From: Arthrobacter nitrophenolicus
Lineage (GTDB): Bacteria > Actinomycetota > Actinomycetes > Actinomycetales > Micrococcaceae
DNA length: 44,749 bases
Reading direction: 5' to 3'
Assembly: GCF_000332815.1 (NCBI RefSeq)
Contig: NZ_AOFD01000036.1
Span: 1-44,749 of the forward strand
Position numbers and translations under genes: made by a program. Position 1 is the stretch's first letter. The number at the start of each line of letters is the position of its first letter. The notes beneath the pieces were generated by a model that was given only the letters and a program-made list of their open reading frames with translations, did no database searches and was not told the DNA's origin. Below, one piece after another: positions 1 to 11,651 of the stretch.

Positions 1-1035
1 GTTCCGGCCCAGTCGACCTACCCCAGCGGGCATCACCGGTTACGACTGCGTCGAATCCATGGAGGCGTTCGAACGTGACGAGGTGGACGTGTTCGTCTCC
101 ATGGGCGGAAACTTCTCCCTCGCCTGCTCCGACACCGAGGTCCTCGAAGCCGGCATGCAGCGGATCGGGCTGACCGTGCACATCAGTACCAAGCCCAACC
201 GGTCCCACATCGTGCACGGCCGCACCTCGCTGATCCTGCCCACCCTGGGCCGGACGGACAAGGACGACAAGCACCCCAAGGGCGCCCAGTTCCTGTCCGT
301 GGAGGACTCCATGTCCGTGGTCCACTCCACCCAGGGCCGCCTCACCCCCGTCTCCGAGCACCTGCTCGCCGAACCCGTCATCGTGGCACGGATGGCCGAA
401 GCCACGTTCGGCCCGGACCACCCCGTGGACTGGAAAGCGATGGCCGAGGACTACGACGTCATCCGGGACCACATCGCCCGCGTCCTGCCCGGTTTCGAGG
501 ATTTCAACGCCCGGGTAAGGACCAAGAACGGGTTCGTGCTGCCCAACCCGCCCCGCGACACCCGGTCCTTCGCCACGGACATCGGCCGCGGCCGGTTCAC
601 CGTCAGCCCGCTGGAATACCTCACCCCGCCCAAGGCCACCTGGTCCTGCAGACCATCCGCAGCCACGACCAGTACAACACCACCTACTACGGCCTGGACG
701 ACCGCTACCGCGGCATCTCCGACGGCCGCCGCGTCATCCTGATCCACCCCGAGGACCTCACCGAACTCGGCTTCAACGACCGCGATTTGGTGGACGTCGT
801 CAGCACCTTTGGGGGCGTCGACCGCCGCGCGGACAAATTCCGGCTCGTGGCCTACCCCACCGCCAAGGGCTGCGCCGCCGCCTACTTCCCCGAAGCCAAC
901 GCCCTGGTCCACAAGGAAAACGTCGCCCGCGAATCCAACACCCCCGGCTTCAAAGCCATGTTCGTCCGCTTCGAACCCCACACCGGCGACGCCGCAGCGG
1001 CCGAAGAACCGGCCTTCCAGACGGCCGGCGCCTAA
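1..1035 (+). CDS. FdhF/YdeP-type molybdopterin oxidoreductase, C-terminal part, frameshifted
   Basis: This is the C-terminal ~345 residues of a formate-dehydrogenase-like alpha subunit that binds the molybdopterin guanine dinucleotide cofactor; the 5' end lies outside the window. The first part contains the family signature VFVSMGGNFSLACSDTE. The frame is then lost near base 635. Reading continues in the next frame with HLVLQTIRSHDQYNTTYYGL and then the cofactor-contacting C-terminal domain, ending in EEPAFQTAGA. One extra G in the GG at 634-635 would restore PPKGHLVLQT. The substrate of this subfamily is uncertain: YdeP-like proteins are linked to acid resistance, and formate activity should not be assumed. 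A strong hairpin follows the stop. Family assignment is secure and the break is probably a sequencing error. Confidence 0.85.
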
Positions 1036-1049
1036 CAGTACCAGCGCAA

Positions 1050-1086
1050 AAAGTGCCCCGCCTCCGGACAGGAGGCGGGGCACTTT
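1050..1086. terminator. Bidirectional hairpin terminator
   Basis: Perfect 16-bp stem (1050-1065 with 1071-1086) around a 5-nt loop, starting with AAAGTGCCCC and ending with GGGGCACTTT. It lies between the converging molybdopterin oxidoreductase (+) and dimethylglycine oxidase (-), so it can serve both. Confidence 0.85.
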
Positions 1087-1098
1087 CAATTGGTGGGG

Positions 1099-4640
<3,542 letters not shown>

Positions 4641-4708
4641 ACTGCCGATCCTATGTCGGGAACGGCGGCCGGACGGATATTCCGGAAGCCGCACACCGCC
4701 CCACGTTG

Positions 4709-4771
4709 GGAGTTTTGTCCAGATATGGCGACTTCCGGTGCCCGGAGCCCGCCGTAGCTGGACAAAACTCC
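4709..4771. repeat. Nested palindrome, REP-like hairpin after uraH
   Basis: A 63-nt element with three stacked inverted repeats. The outer arms are GGAGTTTTGTCCAG (4709-4722) and its exact complement (4758-4771). The middle arms (4724-4730 with 4750-4756) have one G-T pair. The inner stem TCCGG/CCGGA (4734-4738 with 4742-4746) has a 3-nt loop. It starts 11 bp beyond the uraH stop, so it could end or protect that transcript. The elaborate symmetry looks more like a mobile REP-type repeat than a simple terminator. Confidence 0.65.
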
Positions 4772-4782
4772 TGGTTGCGGGA

Positions 4783-5121
4783 TTAGCTGCCGCGGTAGGT
4801 GGAGTACGCGAACGGGCTCAGCAGCAGCGGTACGTGGTAGTGCTCGGGGCCTGTCACTTCAAACACGAGGTCCACTTCCGGGAAGAAGGTGGCCGTCTGC
4901 AGTCCGGCGTAGTAGCTGCCGGTGGCGAAGTTGAGCTTGTAGTGGCCCGGTTCCAGCTGCTCGGGGCCCAGGTCCTTGGCCCTGCCGTCCGCATCGGTGA
5001 TGGACTTTGCCAGCTCCAGCCAGGTGCCGCCGTCGTTCTTCAACAGCACGACGGCGACCCCCGCCGCCGGTCGTCCGGCACCGGTGTCCAGGATGTGGGT
5101 GGTGACGTGGGAGACGCTCAT
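4783..5121 (-). CDS. uraH: 5-hydroxyisourate hydrolase
   Basis: A 112-residue transthyretin-like enzyme that hydrolyses 5-hydroxyisourate, the product of urate oxidation, to OHCU. It has the N-terminal signature HVTTHILDTGAGRPA at residues 5-19, the central DADGRAKDL segment, and the C-terminal YRGS tetrapeptide that marks this family off from true transthyretins. Length is typical (about 110). Its ATG overlaps the uraD stop by 4 nt (ATGA), so the two are translationally coupled. There is no uricase gene in the window; it must lie elsewhere. The cytoplasmic location is inferred from the absence of a signal peptide. Confidence 0.95.
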   Translation of the reverse strand: MSVSHVTTHILDTGAGRPAAGVAVVLLKNDGGTWLELAKSITDADGRAKDLGPEQLEPGHYKLNFATGSYYAGLQTATFFPEVDLVFEVTGPEHYHVPLLLSPFAYSTYRGS

Positions 5122-5615
5122 TCGGTGATCAGTCCTTCCAGCCGCAGGACGGCTATTTCGCGCAGCTGCTGGGCCACGATGGTGTCTTCCTGGGTGGGGG
5201 AGTTGGCGAGGCGTTCATTGAGGGACTGCAGGATTTCCGGGGCGGTGCGGCCGGCGGCGCGGATCAGGAAGACCCGGCCGAACTTTTCCTCGTAGTCCCG
5301 GTTCCCCTTCGCCAGGGCCTCGGCGGCTGCCGCGTCCGCCGGGTCGACGCCCGACTGCTCGGAACGGGACATGGACGCTTCGGCGGTGGCCGCCGTCGGA
5401 CGTTCCCCGATCCTGGGGTGGTGGGCCATGGCCGCCTCCACCTCGGCGGGAGTGAAGGGGTTGGCAGCCTCCGCCGCGAAGGCCAGGAGGTCCTCCTTGG
5501 TGGAGAAGGGGCGGGCGGCGGCGACGGCGTCAACCCACCTGCTGACATCGATGCAGGGCCGGAGGGTGTCCGCGGCCGCGGCGGGGTCCGCGGTGTTGAA
5601 TTCGGCAAGCTTCAT
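5118..5615 (-). CDS. uraD: OHCU decarboxylase
   Basis: A 165-residue 2-oxo-4-hydroxy-4-carboxy-5-ureidoimidazoline decarboxylase that makes S-allantoin, the next step after UraH. The catalytic signature HHPRIGER lies near residues 69-76, and the helical C-terminus (EILQSLNERLANSP) fits the family. It is the first gene of a two-gene operon with uraH. The ATG at 5615 is preceded by GAGGACC. A palindrome, TTCCGCATCATGGAA, about 95 bp upstream matches boxes before hyi, suggesting co-regulation with glyoxylate use. The protein supplies allantoin to the allantoinase encoded at 18.7-20.0 kb. Confidence 0.93.
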   Translation of the reverse strand: MKLAEFNTADPAAAADTLRPCIDVSRWVDAVAAARPFSTKEDLLAFAAEAANPFTPAEVEAAMAHHPRIGERPTAATAEASMSRSEQSGVDPADAAAAEALAKGNRDYEEKFGRVFLIRAAGRTAPEILQSLNERLANSPTQEDTIVAQQLREIAVLRLEGLITE

Positions 5616-5708
5616 GCTGGCTGGTCCTCGGTACGAATGCTGGCATCCATGGTGACGGCTATGCGGAGACCGGACTTCCCGGACCTGCCGGCAGGGTGCA
5701 CGACAAGC

Positions 5709-5723
5709 TTCCGCATCATGGAA
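5709..5723. promoter_or_regulatory. Candidate IclR-type operator of uraD-uraH
   Basis: TTCCGCATCATGGAA is an imperfect palindrome of the form TTCCGC-N3-RTGGAA. It shares this pattern with the box at 24965-24979 before hyi. It lies in the divergent interval between uraD (-) and the histidine kinase (+), about 95 bp before the uraD start. A second, clearly related copy is not evident here. Confidence 0.5.
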
Positions 5724-5860
5724 CTGTTATTTCAGCATACGTAATATTCAAGGGCAGCTGCTGCCCGGTGTCAAGAGACTACAACACCGCCTGTGCATGA
5801 CCGGTATCATCACGGAAGGGCCGCTGGGGCCCGGGCTGAAATGCTGGGGAAGAAAAGAAT

Positions 5861-7102
5861 ATGGACGGTGCGGCTATGCAAATGCTGACCGATCGGGACG
5901 CCGGGCGCGAGCTTGGCCTGAAGGAATACGGGCTCCTGCCCGCGGCGCCGGGGGAAATACCGGCACTGGCGGATGAACGGGCCCAGGGCACGCTGGACAG
6001 CCTGGTCCGCGTGGCTGCCTCGCTCTGCGGAGTGCCGTACAGCGTGGTCAACATCATCACCGCGGACCAGCAGCTGCAGATTGCGGCCTCGGGCATCGAC
6101 CCGGGGATCTGCTCGCGCGAGGACTCCATGTGCGCCACCGTCTTCCTTAATCCCGGCACCACCGTTGTGCGGGACGCCTCCCATGATCCGCGGTTTTCCG
6201 CCAACCCCTTCGTCACGGGGGAGATCGCCCACGTCCGCTTCTACGCGTCAGTGCCGCTGGTGACTGGCGGCGGGCTGGTGCTTGGCTCGCTTTGCGTGTT
6301 CTCGGACCAGGCGGAGCTTCCCACCCCGGAGCAGATCGGCCTGCTGGAGGTCCTTGCCCGGCAGGTGGTGGAGCTGCTGGAGCTGCAGCACCGCACGCTC
6401 CAGCTCGATGCTGCACTGGCGGAACTGCAGCGCAGCAACGCCATGCTGGCCGAGTTTGCCGGCCGGGTCAGCCACGACCTGCGGTCCCCGCTGACCACCA
6501 TCCTGGGCTACGTGGAGCTCGCCGAGGACGATCCGCAGATCCCGCCGGGGAACCGGTTTGGGGAGTACCTGTCGCTCATCAGGAACGGCGGCGAGCGCAT
6601 GCTCGCCACGCTCGACGACGTTCTGGACTACTCCCGTGCCGACGGAGCCCTGAAGCCCGAGCGGGTCTCCCTGCTCGCCGTCACGGCAGAAGCCGCGCAG
6701 GACGTTGGTGTGGACCTGGGGCTGGGCAGCGGGATTTTGTGCGAAGACGCGGAACTCTTCGCGGACCGGGGGCAGCTGCGCACGCTGGTGCAGAACCTGC
6801 TGGCCAACTCGCTGAACTACCCGGACCCGCGGCGGCAGCTTGAGGTCACCGTCACCGCCGAACCCTGCCCCCTGGGTATGACCATCCACGTGGCGGACAA
6901 CGGCAAGGGCATCCAGCCTGCCGACCGGCAGCGGGCGGTGGAGCCGCTGGTCCGGCTAAACCGTCCGGGGGACGGCCCCGGCACGGGACTGGGCCTGGCC
7001 ACGTGCCGCCGCATCGCGCAGGCGCACGGCGGCGAACTGTCCATCAGCGAGACTCCCGGCGGCGGCACCACCGTCTCGGTGCTGTTCCCCGCTGAACCCT
7101 AG
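5861..7102 (+). CDS. GAF-domain sensor histidine kinase
   Basis: A 413-residue kinase without membrane segments, so probably a cytoplasmic sensor. A GAF domain spans about residues 40-175 (IITADQQLQIAAS, SREDSMCATVF, FYASVPLVTGGGLVLGSLCV). A short coiled linker follows (LQLDAALAELQRSNAML). The dimerisation box VSHDLRSPLTT carries the phospho-acceptor His205. The ATPase domain has an N box (NLLANSLNY), G1 (VADNGKGI) and G2 (GTGLGLATCRR). There is no linked response-regulator gene of the usual kind. It converges on the operon whose first gene has a receiver domain, so that receiver is a possible target; this is inference. The ATG at 5861 follows a GGAAG-like site. Confidence 0.92.
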   Translation: MDGAAMQMLTDRDAGRELGLKEYGLLPAAPGEIPALADERAQGTLDSLVRVAASLCGVPYSVVNIITADQQLQIAASGIDPGICSREDSMCATVFLNPGTTVVRDASHDPRFSANPFVTGEIAHVRFYASVPLVTGGGLVLGSLCVFSDQAELPTPEQIGLLEVLARQVVELLELQHRTLQLDAALAELQRSNAMLAEFAGRVSHDLRSPLTTILGYVELAEDDPQIPPGNRFGEYLSLIRNGGERMLATLDDVLDYSRADGALKPERVSLLAVTAEAAQDVGVDLGLGSGILCEDAELFADRGQLRTLVQNLLANSLNYPDPRRQLEVTVTAEPCPLGMTIHVADNGKGIQPADRQRAVEPLVRLNRPGDGPGTGLGLATCRRIAQAHGGELSISETPGGGTTVSVLFPAEP

Positions 7103-7117
7103 GCCAGGACTCGTTTT

Positions 7118-7157
7118 CCGGTGGTTGAGCACCGGTTTCGACAGGCTCAACCACCGG
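7118..7157. repeat. REP-like inverted repeat between convergent genes (copy 1)
   Basis: CCGGTGGTTGAGC (7118-7130) and its perfect complement (7145-7157) flank a 14-nt spacer. The right part contains TTTCGACAGGCTCAA, a sequence I recall as a common extragenic repeat in actinobacteria. A second copy occurs at 24056-24102. Its place between the kinase (+) and the RsbW-like gene (-) suits a bidirectional terminator. Confidence 0.75.
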
Positions 7158-7164
7158 ACGGGAA

Positions 7165-7590
7165 TTACCCTTGGGAGGACGTCCGGGACAGCACCCAGGT
7201 GTTCGTGCTTTCCTGCCGCTCGAAGGTGACAGTGGTGACCAGCGCCTCGATCAGGGCCAGGCCCCGGCCGGACTCCGAATCTTCGCCGGGGACTGCCGGT
7301 TCCATCGGGCCGAACGGCGGCTGGGCGTGGAAGGCGCTGACGCGGGCCTGGAGCAGCGCGGGCTGGACCGTGATGTCCACGCCCAGCTCCACCGGTTCGT
7401 CCCCGGCCGGCTCGGCATGCTGGATGATGTTGGAGACGGACTCGATGACCGCCGTCGTGAACGTCATCTGGTCCATGTCCTGGACGAAGGGGACGTCCAG
7501 CCACAAGCTGTCCAGGTCGTTGTGGACGGATTCGACGGCGTCCTCCGCAGCAGGTCCCCGGAAGCTGCGGGAGGCGAGGACGTCAGTCAT
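7165..7590 (-). CDS. RsbW-like ATP-binding serine kinase (partner switch)
   Basis: A 141-residue GHKL ATPase of the anti-sigma/serine kinase type (HATPase_c_2). Helix I and the N box read FTTAVIESVSNIIQHA (about residues 43-58), with the Mg-binding Glu and Asn. The G box is ESGRGLALIEALV near residue 107. In known partner switches such a kinase phosphorylates a STAS antagonist and is opposed by a PP2C phosphatase. The STAS gene lies directly upstream with an 8-nt overlap, and the PP2C protein is encoded two genes further up. No sigma factor gene is adjacent, so its target may be the neighbouring glycosyltransferase pathway or a sigma factor elsewhere. It is the last gene of its operon. Confidence 0.85.
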   Translation of the reverse strand: MTDVLASRSFRGPAAEDAVESVHNDLDSLWLDVPFVQDMDQMTFTTAVIESVSNIIQHAEPAGDEPVELGVDITVQPALLQARVSAFHAQPPFGPMEPAVPGEDSESGRGLALIEALVTTVTFERQESTNTWVLSRTSSQG

Positions 7591-7915
7591 TGCTGAACGC
7601 CTCGTCGGCCGACGGGTACGCGGTGAGGACCTTGTCCATGCTGGTCAGCTGCAGGACCATCTTCACCTGCGGCTGGACGGCAGCGATCCGGAGGTCGCCG
7701 CCTGCCTGCCGGGCCGCCTTCAGGCACCCGATCAGCGCACCGAGGCCCGAGGAGTCCATAAAGGCGGTCTTTTCCAGATTGACCACGATCCGGTTGGACC
7801 CGCCGGCAATCACATCCGTCACGAACTCGCGCAGCTTGGGGGCGGACACCATGTTGAGCCGCCCGTCCGCCTTGACCTCCGCGTACGAATCTCGCACTTC
7901 GTAACTGAATTCCAT
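7583..7915 (-). CDS. STAS-domain anti-sigma factor antagonist
   Basis: A 110-residue single STAS domain like SpoIIAA/RsbV. The conserved phosphorylation loop reads FMDSSGLGALIG, putting the likely target serine at residue 55 or 56. In the partner-switch model the unphosphorylated form binds the RsbW-like kinase or another effector. The kinase downstream phosphorylates it and the PP2C protein encoded at 9873-10985 restores it. Its start codon shares one base with the stop of the glycosyltransferase (TGATG), and its 3' end overlaps the kinase gene by 8 nt, so production should be tightly coupled. Confidence 0.9.
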   Translation of the reverse strand: MEFSYEVRDSYAEVKADGRLNMVSAPKLREFVTDVIAGGSNRIVVNLEKTAFMDSSGLGALIGCLKAARQAGGDLRIAAVQPQVKMVLQLTSMDKVLTAYPSADEAFSND

Positions 7916-9876
7916 CAGGACTCCTTCTCTGTAACTGCGGGTTCTGCGGCCGGTTCATACCCCTTGTAGAGCACGGCGCGGACCAGGATGCTCATGACCA
8001 CCAGGTCGAAAATGACCCAGGCGACGTTCACCAGGGTGCCCAGCGGTTCCGCCAGTCCGGTGGCCAGCCGGATGATCCCGACGACGGCGGCCACGGCCAG
8101 CAGCGCCGACACCACGATCTGGGGCTGGATCAGGCTCCAGCTGGGTCCGCCGCTCTGGCGGGCCTTGGGGGTGACGGCAAACCCGAGGGGACGGCCGAAC
8201 CAGACGTTCCGGGCCGCCGTCGAGCACGCCTTGATCCAGGTGGGGAACAGGGCCAGGCTGTACTGCTGCCCGCGCCAGGTGGGGATGCCCCGGCCGGCCA
8301 CGGCGAACAGGATCTGGTTGACCACCATGAAGGGGATGAACCGGATGAAGAAATCCCAGCTCAGGCTGGTGACCGGGAGGATGCCCAGCAGCAGGTAGAT
8401 GATCGGTGCGGCGAAGTAGATGACGGCCGCATAGCCGCTGAGGTAGGTCCACATGGTGGCGAAGTACATCAGCCGCTGGCCGAGCTTCAGGCCCTTCTGC
8501 ACCAGCGGGTTCTCGCGCAGCAGCACCTGGATGGTGCCCTGGGCCCAGCGCAGCCGCTGCGTGAGCATGGTCTTCAGGTCCTCCGGCGCCAGCCCGTAGG
8601 CAAGGACTTCGTGGTGGTAGACGCTCTCCCAGCCCATGGCGTGCATGCGCATGGCGGTGGCCATGTCCTCGGTGACGGAGATGGTGGCCAGGGGCATGAC
8701 GGGCTGGGCCTCGTCATTGCGTTCCACGGACAGTGCGTCCAGGACCGCCTGCACGGATTCGAGGGCGCCCAGCGGGGACCAGTCGCGGCGGGACATGCGC
8801 TGGACGGCGTCGTCGGCCACTACCGGGACCCCGGCCTCGCCCACATGGGCGAGTTCCATGGCGGCGATCTCTTCGAGGTCGGACTGCAGGGCCTCGACGT
8901 CGGCAAGGACCAGGGTCTGCACGGCGGCATCGACGCGGCGGCGGACACGGTAGGTGATCTCGCTGAGCGACTTCCCGGCGTCGAGTTCCTTCTGCGCTTC
9001 CCGGGTGGCCGCCTCCACCTCGTCCAGCACCTCGGCCACCAGCGGTGATTCCATGTCGGCGGATTTCCGCGCCTTCTTGATCGCGGTCTGGGATGCTGCC
9101 AGCGCGCGGCGGATGCTCTTTTCGGTTTCCTTGACGTAGCCCACCAGGCCCAGCTGCATCAGCGCCTCGCGGCGCAGGATGGCGTTGGAGCCGCAGAAGA
9201 AGGCGGCATTCCAGCCGTCCTTGCCCTGCTGGATGGGGCCGTAAAACAGGGGCGCCTGGCTGCCGAGCGGGTCATCGGCGGGAACGTTGCTGAAGTACTG
9301 CGGTGTCTGGACCAGGGCCACGCGGCGGTTGTTGAAGTAGCCGAGCGTCTTTTCTAGGATGTCCGGTTCGGGGATCTGGTCCGTGTCCAGGATCAGGAGG
9401 AACTCGCCGTGGGTCTGCATCAGGGCGTTGTTCAGGTTGCCGGCCTTCGCGTGGCGGGGAAGGTCCGAGGTCCAGTCCTCGCTGCGCGTCACGTAGCCCA
9501 GCCCATGTTGTTCGGCGAGTGCCTTGAGTTCGGGGCGGGCGCCGTCGTCCAGGATCCAGGTGCTGTGCGGGTGCCGGATTTTCTGCGCCGCCAGGGCGGT
9601 GGTCATCACCATGTCCAGGTCTTCGTTGTAGGTGGTGATGAAGACGTCCACGGTGGCATCCGGCGGGGGCGGCGGCGCGCCCTTGCGGATCTTCAGCCGC
9701 CAGACGGTCATGCCGAAGAGCATGACGTCGATCAGGCTGTAGGTTTCGGCGATGACCAGCGGCAGGGCGATCCACCAGGCGTCCCAGTTCAGCGATGCCA
9801 GCCAGCGCCAGGTGATGTAGTTGACGCCGGTGATGACGGTGAGCACCACTACCAGGCGGGTCAGGAAGCGGGTCAT
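7915..9876 (-). CDS. Cellulose-synthase-like GT2 glycosyltransferase with internal insertion
   Basis: A 653-residue processive beta-glycosyltransferase. Two N-terminal membrane segments (about 5-25 and 35-58) precede a GT2 domain, followed by several membrane spans from about residue 460 (FATMWTYLSGYAAVIYF onward). Catalytic motifs: DDG at 110-112, DTD at 164-166, TED at 402-404 and QRLRW at 440-444. In cellulose synthases DxD and TED are about 100 residues apart; here the gap is 236. About 150 charged, helical residues (around 245-398) are inserted straight after GSNAILRREAL. No PilZ-like c-di-GMP domain is apparent. The gene is embedded in a partner-switch operon (4-nt overlap upstream, 1-nt overlap downstream), suggesting control by STAS/PP2C signalling. 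The polysaccharide product cannot be told from sequence. Confidence 0.88.
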   Translation of the reverse strand: MTRFLTRLVVVLTVITGVNYITWRWLASLNWDAWWIALPLVIAETYSLIDVMLFGMTVWRLKIRKGAPPPPPDATVDVFITTYNEDLDMVMTTALAAQKIRHPHSTWILDDGARPELKALAEQHGLGYVTRSEDWTSDLPRHAKAGNLNNALMQTHGEFLLILDTDQIPEPDILEKTLGYFNNRRVALVQTPQYFSNVPADDPLGSQAPLFYGPIQQGKDGWNAAFFCGSNAILRREALMQLGLVGYVKETEKSIRRALAASQTAIKKARKSADMESPLVAEVLDEVEAATREAQKELDAGKSLSEITYRVRRRVDAAVQTLVLADVEALQSDLEEIAAMELAHVGEAGVPVVADDAVQRMSRRDWSPLGALESVQAVLDALSVERNDEAQPVMPLATISVTEDMATAMRMHAMGWESVYHHEVLAYGLAPEDLKTMLTQRLRWAQGTIQVLLRENPLVQKGLKLGQRLMYFATMWTYLSGYAAVIYFAAPIIYLLLGILPVTSLSWDFFIRFIPFMVVNQILFAVAGRGIPTWRGQQYSLALFPTWIKACSTAARNVWFGRPLGFAVTPKARQSGGPSWSLIQPQIVVSALLAVAAVVGIIRLATGLAEPLGTLVNVAWVIFDLVVMSILVRAVLYKGYEPAAEPAVTEKES

Positions 9877-10985
9877 GCCGTGGCTTTCTCAGGCAGCCGG
9901 CGGACCACGACCACCGTCACGTCATCCTCCGCCGTCTCCGCGGGGGCCAGGGCCATAATGGCGCTGCTGGCGGCATGGGCGGAGCCATGGCCCAGCGTGG
10001 CGGTCCGGACGGCGTCGGTGAAGTCCTCCACTGACTCGAAAACGTCCAGGACACCGTCGCTGACCACCACCAGGGAATCGCCGGGGGCCAGCTCAAAGGC
10101 CGACTGTGGCCAGTCCGTTCCCGTCCAGGCGCCCACGGGCGGGCCGCCGGAGGGCAGCCGCTCAGCAGTCCCGCCCGGCTGGACGTGCAGCGCCAGCCCG
10201 TGGCCGGCGTCGACATAGCTGACCTTCCCCGAGGCCGCCTCCAGCCGCGCATGGAACAGGGTGACGAAAGAGTTGGAGGAGTCCAGGTCCGTGGCGATGG
10301 CCTTGCTGGCGGAGGCGAAGGCGCCGTCCAGGTCCGGCCGGTGGCCGGTGGAGCGCATGACGGCACGGACCGTTGCGGCGATCAGGGCAGCGCCCATGCC
10401 CTTGCCCATGGCGTCGGCGAAGGTGAGGTGCAGCCCGTCGGCGGTCTGGTACCAGTCGTAGAAGTCGCCGCCCACGCTGCGTGAGGGGCGGAAGACGCCG
10501 GCCACGTCGTACCCCTCCACCCGGATGTCCTCCTTGGGCAGGAGGCTCTGCTGGACCTCTGTGGCCCGTTCCAGTTCGCTGCGGGCGGCCGAGTCCGCGG
10601 CGGCCGAGGGCCTGCGGCGGAACAGGGCGTTGATGCGGGACTGCAGCTCGCGCGGGCTGAAGGGTTTGCTGATGTATTCGTCGGCCCCGTTGTCCAGCCC
10701 GGTCAGCTTGTCCAGTTCGTCCGCCCGGGCGGTGAGCATGACAATGAACGCGTCCGAAAACTCGCGCAGCAGCTTGCAGACTTCCAGGCCGTCCAGGTCC
10801 GGAAGGTTCAGGTCCAGCGTGACCAGGTCCGGCTGGACGCGGCGGACTTCCGCAACGCCCGGCAGCCCTGCGGCTGCCTGCGATACCTCAAACCCCTGCT
10901 TCTGCAGCACCCGGACCAGCAGCCCCCGGATGTCCGGGTCGTCCTCGATGACAACGGCGCGACGGATTTCGGAGGTTGAGACCAT
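9873..10985 (-). CDS. Receiver-PP2C (SpoIIE-type) phosphatase
   Basis: A 370-residue response regulator with a phosphatase output. The receiver domain (about residues 9-125) has the acidic pair in VIEDDPD, phospho-acceptor Asp58 (LVTLDLNLPD), the T in VMLTAR and the K in SKPF. A helical linker (ERATEVQQSLLP) leads to the PP2C/SpoIIE domain (about 160-365). Its metal-binding motifs are GGDFYDW, FADAMGKGMGA, VSDGVLDVFE and AEDDVTVVVV. It is the first gene of the operon with the glycosyltransferase, STAS and RsbW-like genes, and overlaps the glycosyltransferase by ATGA. Its likely job is to dephosphorylate the STAS protein when the receiver is phosphorylated, possibly by the convergent GAF kinase. 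Confidence 0.92.
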   Translation of the reverse strand: MVSTSEIRRAVVIEDDPDIRGLLVRVLQKQGFEVSQAAAGLPGVAEVRRVQPDLVTLDLNLPDLDGLEVCKLLREFSDAFIVMLTARADELDKLTGLDNGADEYISKPFSPRELQSRINALFRRRPSAAADSAARSELERATEVQQSLLPKEDIRVEGYDVAGVFRPSRSVGGDFYDWYQTADGLHLTFADAMGKGMGAALIAATVRAVMRSTGHRPDLDGAFASASKAIATDLDSSNSFVTLFHARLEAASGKVSYVDAGHGLALHVQPGGTAERLPSGGPPVGAWTGTDWPQSAFELAPGDSLVVVSDGVLDVFESVEDFTDAVRTATLGHGSAHAASSAIMALAPAETAEDDVTVVVVRRLPEKATA

Positions 10986-11244
10986 AGCTCTACTTCTACC
11001 GTATTAACCGCGACGGGGCATGTCGTAGGACTTCACAGTGCTTTTCAGGCTTGCCGCACCCCGCCCGCATGCCGTTTGCGGCCTTTACTGGAGCCCTTGG
11101 AGGATCTTGCGGCAATCTTGGGATCCGCTTGCCCGGATGTTGAGCATGGTTCGGGACACTCGAAGTGACAGATCTTCCGGGCAGGAGAACGGTCGACGGC
11201 GGCCCACCGGAAGCTGGACGGCTTGCGGGAAGGCGGGAGCAGCC

Positions 11245-11628
11245 ATGGGGAAAATGAAGATCACCTACCGGGCGCCGGCGCCCGCCGGGCCTGCTGTTGC
11301 TGTGCCTGCCGTTGCCGCGCCCGGGCCGGCAGCTGACGTGGAGGTCCCGCCGGGACTGGTCCGGACGGGCCTCGATAAAGCCAGGGCGCTGCTCCGTGTC
11401 TACGTCCACTCGCGGAAAGTTCGAGCCGCGGCGAAGGCGCTCGCGGCAGCCCTTGCGGAGTCGCGGGAAGTCTCGAGCTGGCCCGGCGACAGGCTGCCGG
11501 TGGGCGCCGCGATGTCCGACCAGGTGGAGAAGCTGACGCGCCGGCTGAAGCTGGAGACCGAGGCGCACAACAGGCTGGAGGCACTTTTCAGGTCTGTGGA
11601 TTTGGGGCGTTCCGCCGCAGCGGTTTAG
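11245..11628 (+). CDS. Hypothetical protein, helical
   Basis: A 127-residue protein of no recognised family. The N-terminus is rich in Ala and Pro (residues 9-36), followed by basic helical stretches (ARALLRVYVHSRKVRAAAKA) and a C-terminal helix (VEKLTRRLKLETEAHNRLEA) that could form a coiled coil. The frame is open from 11038, but the ATG at 11245 follows a GGGAG site, and the upstream residues lack a coding look. There is no signal peptide. It lies divergent from the receiver-PP2C operon with a 260-bp gap holding nothing else I can identify. The tiny membrane protein starts 23 bp after its stop, so the two may be co-transcribed. Confidence 0.6.
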   Translation: MGKMKITYRAPAPAGPAVAVPAVAAPGPAADVEVPPGLVRTGLDKARALLRVYVHSRKVRAAAKALAAALAESREVSSWPGDRLPVGAAMSDQVEKLTRRLKLETEAHNRLEALFRSVDLGRSAAAV

Positions 11629-11651
11629 GTGTCACACTTAGGAGCAATCGA

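Noticed and set aside
5730..5745. A second IclR-type box next to the uraD box.
   Set aside because: TTTCAGCATACGTAAT keeps only the left half of the pattern and is not in the same 21-bp register, so only one box is called.
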